Origin: Bog-159 sp049511415 | GTDB taxonomy: Bacteria > Acidobacteriota > Terriglobia > Bryobacterales > Bryobacteraceae | Direction of reading: 5' to 3' | NCBI GenBank assembly: GCA_049511415.1 | Contig: JBEKYC010000113.1 | Span: forward strand, 1 to 12,898 | DNA: 12,898 bases | Shown here: positions 4,403-12,590 of the stretch, piece after piece | Position numbering within the stretch: the stretch's first letter is position 1 | Layout of the letters: each line of letters begins with the position of its first letter | Notes under the pieces: model-generated | What the model was told of the DNA's origin: nothing | Database searches by the model: none | The model's input: the letters and a program-made list of their open reading frames with translations, nothing else | Position numbers and translations under genes: made by a program

Positions 4403-7384
4403 ATGCGACGCGCCTGCATCGCTATATTCTTTTGTTTTTCGCTACGCCTGTGGGGCCAAAGTTGTGTCACCTTCGCCGGACCGGAAATCGGCACGCTTTT
4501 CAGCGGCACTTCCATCACCGGCCTGCTGCAGCAGCCTGACGGATCGTATACCGCCATCACGGCGCCCACCAGTCCGCCGTTTGCCATCCAGAACCTGGTT
4601 CCCAAGTTCAACGCTTACCTGGGAAGCTGTATCACGCCGCCCACCTCGATCGGGCTGCCTTCCGTCACGATCAATCCGCCGCCGGTGGGCTCGGCATCGC
4701 AAATCGTGGCATTCGGCAATTTCATCGACACTTCCAGTATTCCGGGCGCGGCGTATACGGGTGAGGCGTCGCCGGAGCCGCACATTAGCGTCGGCGTGAT
4801 CGCATCCGGCGCGGGCAAGGTTACGAACATCACGGTGCCGGACGGCGCAGCCACGGTCGCCACGGCGGATTTCAACAACGACGGCCATGCAGACCTGGCG
4901 GTAGTTTATACCGGCACTTTCAGCGGTGGAACGCAATCCGCCGGCGGCGTGGCGATTCTGCTGGGCAATGGCGACGGCACGTTTCAGCCCGCGGTCAGTT
5001 ATCCGGCGGGACCGAATGCACTGCACGTCGCCATTGCGGATTTGAACAACGACGGGAAGTTGGATCTGGCGGTGACGGCGGACTCCGGCAGCGTCACGCT
5101 ACTGCTGGGCAATGGCGACGGCACGTTCCGCAGCGGGTCCACGATTACGGCGGGTCTGGGGACTGGTCCGGTCTCGGTGATCGCCGCCGATTTTAACGGC
5201 GATGGAAAATTGGACCTGGCAACCTCCAACGAAGATGGCACCATATCGATCCTGCTGGGCAATGGCGACGGCACTTTCCAGACGCCGCAGAACTTTAAGG
5301 CCGGATCGGATTGCATCTACCTGGCGGCCGCCGACTTCAATAAAGATGGCAAGCTGGATTTGGCCATCAACGATTTTGCAAGTTCCCTGTTGATCGTGAT
5401 GCTCGGCAAGGGCGACGGCACATTCGGTCCACCGGCCGTGTACAACACCACGCCAACGCCCACGGGCCTGATCATCACGGACTTCAATGGCGATGGCAAT
5501 CTGGATATCGTAACCGGCTCAGGCACGCCGGGCATTATCACGGCGGATTTCGGATCGGGCGATATCAGTGTGCTGTTGGGTAACGGCGACGGCACGTTCC
5601 AGGGCGGGCCGCTCTACCCGTTGGGAAGCAGGCCGTTTGCCATCGCCACGGCGGACCTCAACGGCGACGGCCTGCCGGATCTGGTCACGGCTAACCAGTA
5701 TTCGCAGAATCTCTCCATCCTCCTGAATCAGGGAAAGGGATTGTTTAAGGCCGCCCCTACCTACAGCTTTACGTCGGCAACGACCTCCAATAATCCGATG
5801 TCAGTAGCTTTGGCTGACTTGAATGGAGATGGAAAAGTCGATGTCGCCACCGCGATTAACTCGGGTAGCGTGGCCGTGTCGTTGGGTAATGGCGACGGCA
5901 GCTTTCAGGCGGCCACTTATTACACGACCGCTTCCGGATCGTTCATGGTGTTGGCGGGCGACCTGAATGGTGACGGTAAGCCGGATCTGGCCGTGGCCAA
6001 CGCCAGCTACGGCGTGGCGGGGACGGTGTCGATCCTGCTGGCCGGCGCGGGTGGTGCTTTCGGCGCGGCGACCAGTGTGACGGCCGGCAACAACACCGAC
6101 TTCATCGCGCTCACCGACGTGAATGGGGACGGCAAACTCGACCTGCTGGTGCTGAGTCAAGGCACGAGCCCGGCGAGCGATCCGGGCGGCGTAATGGTTT
6201 TTCTGGGCAAAGGCGACGGCACTTTCCAAGCGGCGGTGAGCTACGCGGTGGGCAGCAATCCCAGCGCTTTGGCTGTCGGCGATGTGAACGGGGACGGTAA
6301 ACCGGACCTAGTCGTCGGCACCTATGACTTGAACTTCAATAGCTATGTAGCAGTCATGCTGGGCAATGGCGATGGCACATTCAAGAATCCCGTGCTGTAT
6401 CCCGGTCAGTCCGGCATGTCCGACATAGTCATTCAGGATATGAATGGGGACAACAAGCCCGATATCGTTCTGGCGAGTTGTTGCGGGGCGACGGAGATGA
6501 GTTATCTGCTGGGCAACGGCGACGGCACCTTCCAACCCCAGGTGTTATTCAACGGCGGACCCTCCCCCTACTTCATCGCCGTGGCCGACTACAATGGCGA
6601 TGGCAAACCCGATCTGGCCATTGCTAACCAAGGTGGCAACGGCGGGTACGTCACGGTTTTGCTGAACACGACACAGATGGCGGCGTTTGTGACCAAGTCG
6701 GCCACCGCGGGGCAGATCGAGCCCTTTGCGGCGGATTCAATTGTCGCGGCTTATGGGTCCAACCTTGCGATCGGGACCGAAGTGGCGACGCCGCCTCTGG
6801 GGACCTCCCTCGACGGTACCACCGTGACGGTGACGGACTCGATGGGTGTGACGCGGCCGGCGGACCTATTCTACGTGTCAGCCACGCAGGTGAACTACGA
6901 GATACCGGACGGCACGGCTCCAGGAACCGCGACCGTAACTATCACGAACAAGAGCGGCGTGGTGCAGACGGCCACGATTCAGGTCGGCACCGTTTCCCCC
7001 GGGCTTTTCGAACTGAATGCCGCGGGATTAGTGGCGGCCTGGGTGCTTCCGGTTGTTAATGGCGCGCAACAAGCTCTGCAGCCGGTCTATCAGTTGAATT
7101 CGTCGAACGCCGTGGTGCCGCTGCCCATCAATGTGAGCGCCGCCAATTCACAGTTCTATCTGGAAATGTACGGCACCGGAGTCCGCAACGCCAAGAACGT
7201 CACCGCCACCGTGGGCGGCGTGAATGTGCCGGTGCTATTTTCGGGACCAGCCCCCGGCTATGCAGGCGAGGACCAGGTGAATATCGGTCCGCTGCCCCTG
7301 TCGTTGGCCGGCAAGGGCAACGTCAACATCATCGTGACGGCGGACGGACAGGTGGCCAACACCGTCAGTGTGGCGATTCAATAG
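4403..7384 (+). CDS. Exported FG-GAP/VCBS repeat protein with Solibacter-type C-terminal domain (TIGR03437-like)
   Basis: The 993-residue protein begins with a signal peptide (MRRACIAIFFCFSLRLWGQS). After an N-terminal region without a recognised fold come 12 repeats, from about residue 150 to 755. Each has a calcium-loop motif of the type DxNxDGxxDL (first at Asp156, then 213 and 263, last at Asp729), and most end in LLGNGDGTF. Repeat length is about 50 residues. Such FG-GAP/VCBS repeats form beta-propellers; twelve would suit more than one propeller. From about residue 757 to the end is a beta-rich domain with IVAAYGSNLA, FYVSATQVNYEIP, VSPGLFELN and GEDQVNIGPLP. It matches my memory of the TIGR03437 domain, which is expanded in Solibacter. 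A surface or secreted adhesion or binding role is inferred; no catalytic residues were seen. Repeat blades 6 and 8 have degenerate GNGDGTF segments (NQGKGLF, AGAGGAF). Confidence 0.93.
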   Translation: MRRACIAIFFCFSLRLWGQSCVTFAGPEIGTLFSGTSITGLLQQPDGSYTAITAPTSPPFAIQNLVPKFNAYLGSCITPPTSIGLPSVTINPPPVGSASQIVAFGNFIDTSSIPGAAYTGEASPEPHISVGVIASGAGKVTNITVPDGAATVATADFNNDGHADLAVVYTGTFSGGTQSAGGVAILLGNGDGTFQPAVSYPAGPNALHVAIADLNNDGKLDLAVTADSGSVTLLLGNGDGTFRSGSTITAGLGTGPVSVIAADFNGDGKLDLATSNEDGTISILLGNGDGTFQTPQNFKAGSDCIYLAAADFNKDGKLDLAINDFASSLLIVMLGKGDGTFGPPAVYNTTPTPTGLIITDFNGDGNLDIVTGSGTPGIITADFGSGDISVLLGNGDGTFQGGPLYPLGSRPFAIATADLNGDGLPDLVTANQYSQNLSILLNQGKGLFKAAPTYSFTSATTSNNPMSVALADLNGDGKVDVATAINSGSVAVSLGNGDGSFQAATYYTTASGSFMVLAGDLNGDGKPDLAVANASYGVAGTVSILLAGAGGAFGAATSVTAGNNTDFIALTDVNGDGKLDLLVLSQGTSPASDPGGVMVFLGKGDGTFQAAVSYAVGSNPSALAVGDVNGDGKPDLVVGTYDLNFNSYVAVMLGNGDGTFKNPVLYPGQSGMSDIVIQDMNGDNKPDIVLASCCGATEMSYLLGNGDGTFQPQVLFNGGPSPYFIAVADYNGDGKPDLAIANQGGNGGYVTVLLNTTQMAAFVTKSATAGQIEPFAADSIVAAYGSNLAIGTEVATPPLGTSLDGTTVTVTDSMGVTRPADLFYVSATQVNYEIPDGTAPGTATVTITNKSGVVQTATIQVGTVSPGLFELNAAGLVAAWVLPVVNGAQQALQPVYQLNSSNAVVPLPINVSAANSQFYLEMYGTGVRNAKNVTATVGGVNVPVLFSGPAPGYAGEDQVNIGPLPLSLAGKGNVNIIVTADGQVANTVSVAIQ
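4868..6670 (+). repeat. In-gene tandem repeat array encoding 12 FG-GAP/VCBS blades
   Basis: The coding DNA repeats with a period of roughly 145-170 bases. The codons for LLGNGDG are nearly invariant in several copies: the stretches starting at 4958, 5102 and 5252 share 23 identical bases, spaced 144 and 150 bases apart. Later copies, for example near 6357 and 6507, differ only at a few silent positions. Identity at synonymous positions points to recent duplication or gene conversion among blades, rather than protein-level constraint alone. Such an array could change copy number by recombination. Confidence 0.8.
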
Positions 7385-7387
7385 ACG

Positions 7388-7798
7388 CTATTTCACGGGT
7401 GAGAAATCCGTGGGTTCCATATACACGGATACGACCTTATTGACGATCTTGCCATTGGCTTCCGAATCCTTCTGCACCTTCTGCCACTCGGGATCGGCGC
7501 CGAACTCCGCCCAATTTTTCTTGGCGGCCTCGCGGCTGGCGTGCGCGATGACGTAGATCAACGTATTTTGCGAATTGGGCGCGTCCTGCGGAACCCAATA
7601 GGCAATGTTGGTCATGCCGTGGCGTTCGAAAATCTTGGTGGTGTGATTGCGGAAGCGCGCCAGCAGATCCGGCAGTTTGCCTTCGTTGCAGGTATACGTG
7701 CGCAATTCGAAGACCCGATGGTCCTGCGCCAAGGCGTTCGGAACGGCGACGGTAGCGGCGGCGAGCGCCGCGAGGGAAAGAATCAGTTTGAGCGACAT
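7388..7798 (-). CDS. Exported NIPSNAP-family protein
   Basis: The 136-residue product has a clear signal peptide (residues 1 to about 25, hydrophobic core LILSLAALAAATVAV, then ALAQ). The mature part starts with RVFELRTYTCNEGKLPDLL and carries FERHGMTNIAYWVPQD and a DPEWQK element, as in NIPSNAP proteins. These have a ferredoxin-like (dimeric alpha/beta-barrel type) fold of about 100 residues, and no enzymatic role is established. One NIPSNAP domain fills the mature protein. The stop codon lies 3 bases from the stop of the convergent FG-GAP gene, and the start lies 28 bases from the divergent M2 peptidase start. No Shine-Dalgarno sequence precedes the ATG, and a TAAACT hexamer ends only 6 bases before it, which suggests a leaderless transcript. 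Confidence 0.88.
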   Translation of the reverse strand: MSLKLILSLAALAAATVAVPNALAQDHRVFELRTYTCNEGKLPDLLARFRNHTTKIFERHGMTNIAYWVPQDAPNSQNTLIYVIAHASREAAKKNWAEFGADPEWQKVQKDSEANGKIVNKVVSVYMEPTDFSPVK

Positions 7799-7826
7799 GC
7801 AGTCAGTTTACAATGGTGCACGGCAT
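7799..7826. promoter_or_regulatory. Compact divergent promoter between NIPSNAP and M2 peptidase genes
   Basis: Only 28 bases separate the two start codons. On the plus strand TACAAT (7809-7814) ends 12 bases before the peptidase ATG. On the minus strand TAAACT (7810-7805) ends 6 bases before the NIPSNAP ATG. The two hexamers share bases 7809-7810. A plus-strand TTGAGC at 7788-7793 could act as a weak -35, though 15 bases is a short spacer, and it would lie inside the NIPSNAP coding region. Neither start has a good Shine-Dalgarno sequence. Confidence 0.4.
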
Positions 7827-9611
7827 ATGAAGCGTTATTTTCTTTTCCTGTTCGCCGGATCTCTATGCGCCGCGCCGCCGGCGCCCACCGTGCGCGAAGC
7901 GCGGAAGTTCATGGACGACGCCGAAGCCCGGCTGCTGGTCTTGTCCGTGGAAGGCAGCCGCGCCGATTGGGTGAAGTCCACGTACATCACCGACGATACC
8001 GAAGCCCTGGCGGCCAAGGCGGATGAACGCCTGATCAACGCCACCGTCGAGTTGGCGAAGCAATCCACGCGGTTCGATGCGTTGAAGGTGCCCGATGATC
8101 TGGCGCGCAAGATGAAGCTGCTCAAGCTTTCGCTGACGCTGGCAACTCCCGCCGATCCCAAGGAGAGCGACGAATTGACGCGCATCGCGGCATCCATGGA
8201 AGGCACGTACGGCAAGGGCAAGTATTGCCCGCCGGGCAAGAGCGAGTGCCTGGATCTGGAAGACCTGACGCGCGTGATGGCCAACAGCCGCAATCCCGCC
8301 GAGCTGCTGGATGCATGGCGGGGGTGGCACGCCATCGCGCGGCCTATACGCCCCGACTTCGTCCGCTACGTGGCGCTGGCTAACAAGGGCGCGCGCGAAC
8401 TGGGCTTCGCGGACGACGGCGCCATGTGGCGCGCGAAGTACGATATGCCGCCGGACGATTTCGCGAAGGAACTGGACCGCTTGTGGGAACAGGTGAGGCC
8501 GTTGTATCTGTCCCTGCATGCCTATGTGCGCGTCAAGCTTCGCGAGAAGTATGGACCGGATGTTGTGCCTGAGAAGGGTCCGATTCCGGCGCATCTGTTG
8601 GGTAACATGTGGGCGCAGACCTGGGATAACATCTACCCTTTGGTGGCCCCCGCGGATGCCGATCCGGGTTTCGATCTGACCGAGATTCTGAAGAGCCGCA
8701 AAACCGATTACAAGCAGATGGTGCGCTATGGCGAGGGTTTTTTCAAATCGCTGGGCTTCGCGCCGCTGCCGGAGACTTTCTGGGAGCGTTCGCAGTTCAT
8801 CAAGCCGCGCGACCGCGACGTGGTGTGTCATGCGAGCGCCTGGGATATCGACTTCGTGGAAGACGTGCGGCTGAAGATGTGCATCGATATTACGGCGGAA
8901 GACTTTCTTACAATCCATCATGAGTTAGGTCATAACTTCTATCAGCGCGCTTACGACAAGCAGCCGTTCTTATTCCGCGATAGCGCCAACGACGGATTTC
9001 ATGAAGCGGTCGGCGACACCATGGCACTTTCGGTGACGCCGGAATATCTGGTCAAGCTGGGGCTGCTGGATAAGGCCCCCGATGCATCCAAGGATATCGG
9101 GCTGCTATTGCGCAAGGCGCTGGAGAAGATCGCGTTTCTGCCTTTTGGGCTGGTGATCGATCAGTGGCGTTGGAAAGTGTTTTCGGGTGAGATTCCGCCG
9201 GAAAAATACAATCAGGCATGGTGGGAGTTGCGCCTTAAGTACCAGGGTGTAGCGCCGCCAGTGGCGCGCAGTGAGGAGGATTTCGATCCGGCTGCCAAGT
9301 ATCATGTGGCCTCCAACACGCCTTACATGCGCTATTTCCTGGCCGACATACTGCAGTTCCAGTTCGACCGCGCGCTGGCGAAGATCGCAGGCTGCCGGCA
9401 GCCTTTGCATCGCTGTTCGATCTACGGCAATAAGGAAGCGGGGCGGCGTTTCAACGCGATGTTGGAAATGGGCCTGAGCCGTCCATGGCCGGAAGCGCTG
9501 GCGGCGCTGACTGGTGAGTCCCGCATGGATGCTACCGCCATCCGCGATTACTTCGCGCCGCTGCAGAAGTGGCTGGACGAGCAGAATCGCGGCAAGCCGG
9601 TGGGCTGGTAG
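7827..9611 (+). CDS. Peptidase family M2 (ACE-like peptidyl-dipeptidase), exported
   Basis: The 594-residue zinc metallopeptidase has a signal peptide (MKRYFLFLFAGSLCA) and one M2 domain, like a single domain of angiotensin-converting enzyme, which removes C-terminal dipeptides. The zinc site is HELGH (365-369), with the third ligand Glu393 in GFHEAVGD, exactly 24 residues after His369 as in ACE. Counterparts of the ACE substrate-binding residues are present in KYHVASNTPYMRY: Lys491, His493, Tyr500 and Tyr503, with the chloride-ligand Arg502. Two disulfide pairs match ACE in place: Cys134-Cys141 and Cys334-Cys352. The third is altered: Cys523-Cys530 instead of a pair 12 residues apart. The C-terminal segment (SRPWPEAL, KWLDEQN) ends as in ACE domains. 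The ATG at 7827 is preferred over an open-frame extension back to 7647 because of the signal peptide. The likely role is uptake-related degradation of extracellular peptides. Confidence 0.95.
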   Translation: MKRYFLFLFAGSLCAAPPAPTVREARKFMDDAEARLLVLSVEGSRADWVKSTYITDDTEALAAKADERLINATVELAKQSTRFDALKVPDDLARKMKLLKLSLTLATPADPKESDELTRIAASMEGTYGKGKYCPPGKSECLDLEDLTRVMANSRNPAELLDAWRGWHAIARPIRPDFVRYVALANKGARELGFADDGAMWRAKYDMPPDDFAKELDRLWEQVRPLYLSLHAYVRVKLREKYGPDVVPEKGPIPAHLLGNMWAQTWDNIYPLVAPADADPGFDLTEILKSRKTDYKQMVRYGEGFFKSLGFAPLPETFWERSQFIKPRDRDVVCHASAWDIDFVEDVRLKMCIDITAEDFLTIHHELGHNFYQRAYDKQPFLFRDSANDGFHEAVGDTMALSVTPEYLVKLGLLDKAPDASKDIGLLLRKALEKIAFLPFGLVIDQWRWKVFSGEIPPEKYNQAWWELRLKYQGVAPPVARSEEDFDPAAKYHVASNTPYMRYFLADILQFQFDRALAKIAGCRQPLHRCSIYGNKEAGRRFNAMLEMGLSRPWPEALAALTGESRMDATAIRDYFAPLQKWLDEQNRGKPVGW

Positions 9612-10007
9612 TTATCCGGCGGCCGCGGCTGCAAGCGCGTGAATCACTGCGATATTCGCGATCAGCTCGGCAGGCAGGCCGTGCCGGTGCTGGAGATACT
9701 CGACGCTCGAGTAAGTCACCCAGACCTTACCGGCTGAGTCTTCGGCAATCAGGATCTTCAGAGGCAGATCGATCGCTGTGCTGGGAGCGGCGAGCATCAG
9801 TGGAGTGCCGCCCTTGGGACTGCCGAAGATCAGCAGCTTGGTGTTCGGCATGGCGAGGCCGGCCTTTTCGGCTTCACCGCTGTGATCGATGAGTGCGAAG
9901 ATCTTGACGCCTTTGCCGTCGAGGATTCCTGTCAGCTTGGCCACCGTGGCGTCCACGGAGTGTCCGCTGGGGATGGTAACGAGACCGTTCTTTGGCATTT
10001 CTGGCAT
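9612..10007 (-). CDS. DUF302-family protein
   Basis: This 131-residue protein has no signal peptide and no membrane segment, so it is probably cytoplasmic. It shows DUF302 features along its whole length: GLVTIPSGHSVDATVAKL, KIFALIDHSGEAEKAGL, PNTKLLIFGSPKGGTPLM, AIDLPLKILIAEDSAGKVWV and a C-terminal helix rich in alanine. The family is a small alpha/beta fold of unknown function. The ATG directly follows the TAG stop of the GH3 gene (TAGATG), so the two genes are almost surely one transcript and translation is probably coupled. A second ATG three codons in (MPKNG) is a possible alternative start. The stop codon abuts the stop of the convergent M2 peptidase with no gap, so the two transcripts must overlap unless they end inside the genes. 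Confidence 0.88.
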   Translation of the reverse strand: MPEMPKNGLVTIPSGHSVDATVAKLTGILDGKGVKIFALIDHSGEAEKAGLAMPNTKLLIFGSPKGGTPLMLAAPSTAIDLPLKILIAEDSAGKVWVTYSSVEYLQHRHGLPAELIANIAVIHALAAAAAG

Positions 10008-12590
10008 CTACTGGCTGATCCGGGAGCTTTTGACTAACCCACCCACTTGGATCTGGATGTCACCCGCGTCGGTGCGAGTCAACGGGAACTCCACAGTTTT
10101 GTGCTGTCCCGGAGTCAGTGAGATGCGGGTGAAACCCTGTAACTCGCGCACTACGCCGGGATGCTTGATATACAATTGCACGACTTCTTCGCCGGCGCGT
10201 TTTCCCGAGTTTCGTACATCGACAGAGATCTTGAGCGGGCTGCCGGCGCGCGCCTCAGCCGGCACTTGTAAGTTGGAATACGAAAACGTGGTGTAACTGA
10301 GGCCGAAGCCGAATGGATAGAGCGGCTCGCCTTCGAAGTAGCGATAGGTGCGGCCTTTCATGTTGTAGTCGTCAAACGGCGGCAATTGGTCTTCGGACTT
10401 ATAGAATGTTACCGGGAGGCGTCCGGCCGGATTGTAGTCGCCGAAGAGCACGTCCGCCAGCGCGGCGCCTCCCGCCTGACCGGGATACCACAGTTCCACA
10501 ATGGCCGGCACATGCTCCTTTGCCCAATTCACCGCCACGGCACTGCCATTCAACAGCACCAGCACGACGGGCTTGCCCAACGCCGAAACACGCTGCAGTA
10601 ACCCTTCCTGCACGCGCGGTATGTTGAGGCTGACACGGTCGCCGCCGCGGAACCCTTCCACTTGTACGCGCATCTCCTCGCCTTCCAGGCGCGGCGAGAG
10701 TCCCAGGAACATCAGGACCACGTCGGACTGGCGGGCTATCTGCAGGGCTTCGTCTTCGTAACTTGCGTGCGGTGGCGCCCACACCAGCCGGATGTCGGCG
10801 TCGCCGTGTACTTCGTGGAACTCCACGCGAATGGGATACAACTTACCGGCTTCCAGATCGACCGTCTCGTATTCATAGCCGCGTTCATGCACGTTGTCAC
10901 GTCCGGCCAGGCGCTTGCCATTCAGATACACTTCGTAGGCATTCAGACCCGTGGCGCCCAACTGATACTTACCGCTGACCGGCGGAGCCAGGAAGCCGGT
11001 CCAGCGGACGCCGAAGTTATCGTCATCCATGTCGGCGCGCGGCGCGCCGTCCCACCAGTTGAAATCGATTTGCGGATCGATGCGTGTGAAGAGCGGCTGC
11101 GGATTTTCGGGGATCTTGGCGGCCTGGCGCATGGCGCGTGAAACGAATGCCTGCGAGAAGTACGCCCGCCCGTTGAACGCCGCCGTATTGAAATACTCTG
11201 CCTTCAGACCGTTCTGTTTGTCCGCGCCATCCGAAGTGAAGAGCGCGGACAACGGCACGGTCTCCAGCAGCGGCATCCCTTCGGCGAGGTCCGACCCGCG
11301 CGCATACAGCACCTTAGTTCCAGGCGAAACTTTGCGCTGGATGCCCGCCAGCGGCGTGACTGGGTGCGACGGCTCGCCGTTATAATTGCCCAGCAGCACT
11401 TCCACGGAATCGGCGTTCGGACCGATCACCGCGATGGTCTTCAGATCGCGGCGCAGCGGCAGCACGCCGCCTTCGTTTTTCAGCAGCACGATGGACTTGC
11501 GCGCGGTTTCGAGGGCCAGTTGCTGGTGCTCGGGACTGTCGTTCACCGCGTAAGGGATCTGCGCCCAGCGCACCATCTCTGGCGGATCGAACATGCCGAG
11601 CTTGAAGCGGGCCGTGAGCAGGCGGCGCAGCGCCGTATCCACATCGCTCTCGGCCAGCAATCCTTGTTTGACGGCGGGCACGACGTTTTCATATTCCAGG
11701 CCGCAATCGAGATCGGTGCCGGCCTTGATGGCCATCGCGACGCCCTCGGGAGCGGTCTTGGCCGCTTTGTGCCCCTGGTAAATGTCGCCGACCGCGCCGC
11801 AATCGGAAACCACGTAGCCGGGGAAGCCCCACTCGCCGCGCAGAATCTTCTCCAGCAGCGGCGGATTCGCGCAGGCCGGCAGACCGTCCACGCTGTTGTA
11901 GGCGCACATCACCGACATGGCCCCGCCCTCTTTGACGGCGGCCTGGAACTGCGGCAGGTACGTGTCGCGCAGGTCGGCATCGGAGATGCGCGCGTCGAAC
12001 ACGTGGCGCGTCAGCTCGGGGCCGCTGTGGACCGCGTAGTGCTTGGCGGTGGCGACCACCTTCAAATATTTCGGGTCATCGCCCTCCAAGCCGCGAATGA
12101 ACTGCACGGCCATGCGCCCAGTCAGATAAGGATCTTCGCCGTAAGTCTCCATGCCGCGGCCCCAGCGCGGATCGCGAAAAATATTGATGTTGGGAGTCCA
12201 GAACGTGAGCCCCTGGTAGATGCCGCGCTTGCCGCGCCGGACGAACTCGTGGTGCTTGGCGCGGGCTTCGTCGGAGATGGCGGTCGCCATGCGAAACAGC
12301 AGATCGGTGTCCCAGGTGGCGGCCACGCCGATGGTTTCCGGAAACACAGTGGCGCGGCCGGCGCGCGCCACGCCGTGCAGGCACTCGTTCCACCAGTCGT
12401 ACGCGGGCACGCCCAGGCGGTCGATGGCGGGCGATGCACTCAACAATTGGGAAGCTCTCTCTTCCAGGGTCATGCGTGCGAGCAGATCGTCCACGCGTTT
12501 TTCGAGAGGTTGGCTGGGGTCTTTATAAATCTGCCCGGCCAGTGGCAGGCAGGCTGCCGCGACGAGGAGGGACAAACGGGCGCTGGTCAT
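10008..12590 (-). CDS. Exported glycoside hydrolase family 3 with inserted PA14 domain (beta-xylosidase/beta-glucosidase type)
   Basis: The 860-residue protein has a signal peptide (MTSARLSLLVAAACLPLAGQ). The N-terminal GH3 barrel (about 30-340) carries YDWWNECLHGVARAG (64-78), frequent in the beta-xylosidase/arabinofuranosidase branch, TAKHYAVHSGPE (181-192) and the nucleophile region YVVSDCGAVGDI (259-270) with Asp263 as the likely nucleophile. The second GH3 domain (about 365-455 and 610-740) is interrupted by a PA14 module (about 458-606, from LKAEYFN to IRLVWAPP), a likely carbohydrate-binding insert. LSPRLEGEEM (631-640) offers Glu636, Glu638 or Glu639 as acid/base candidates. A fibronectin III-like domain (about 775-850) ends the protein. 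It probably trims xylo- or gluco-oligosaccharides outside the cytoplasm; the exact sugar is inferred. The start lies 30 bases from the divergent DUF1572 gene and has no clear Shine-Dalgarno sequence. DUF302 follows directly. Confidence 0.95.
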   Translation of the reverse strand: MTSARLSLLVAAACLPLAGQIYKDPSQPLEKRVDDLLARMTLEERASQLLSASPAIDRLGVPAYDWWNECLHGVARAGRATVFPETIGVAATWDTDLLFRMATAISDEARAKHHEFVRRGKRGIYQGLTFWTPNINIFRDPRWGRGMETYGEDPYLTGRMAVQFIRGLEGDDPKYLKVVATAKHYAVHSGPELTRHVFDARISDADLRDTYLPQFQAAVKEGGAMSVMCAYNSVDGLPACANPPLLEKILRGEWGFPGYVVSDCGAVGDIYQGHKAAKTAPEGVAMAIKAGTDLDCGLEYENVVPAVKQGLLAESDVDTALRRLLTARFKLGMFDPPEMVRWAQIPYAVNDSPEHQQLALETARKSIVLLKNEGGVLPLRRDLKTIAVIGPNADSVEVLLGNYNGEPSHPVTPLAGIQRKVSPGTKVLYARGSDLAEGMPLLETVPLSALFTSDGADKQNGLKAEYFNTAAFNGRAYFSQAFVSRAMRQAAKIPENPQPLFTRIDPQIDFNWWDGAPRADMDDDNFGVRWTGFLAPPVSGKYQLGATGLNAYEVYLNGKRLAGRDNVHERGYEYETVDLEAGKLYPIRVEFHEVHGDADIRLVWAPPHASYEDEALQIARQSDVVLMFLGLSPRLEGEEMRVQVEGFRGGDRVSLNIPRVQEGLLQRVSALGKPVVLVLLNGSAVAVNWAKEHVPAIVELWYPGQAGGAALADVLFGDYNPAGRLPVTFYKSEDQLPPFDDYNMKGRTYRYFEGEPLYPFGFGLSYTTFSYSNLQVPAEARAGSPLKISVDVRNSGKRAGEEVVQLYIKHPGVVRELQGFTRISLTPGQHKTVEFPLTRTDAGDIQIQVGGLVKSSRISQ

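Noticed and set aside
7386..7415. Bidirectional terminator at the FG-GAP/NIPSNAP junction
   Set aside because: TTTCAC and GTGAGAAA nearby pair only with a bulge and a two-base loop, too weak to call.
7863..8921. 352-codon open frame on the minus strand opposite the M2 peptidase
   Set aside because: It is antisense to the conserved ACE-like domain, with shadow-type composition and no family features.
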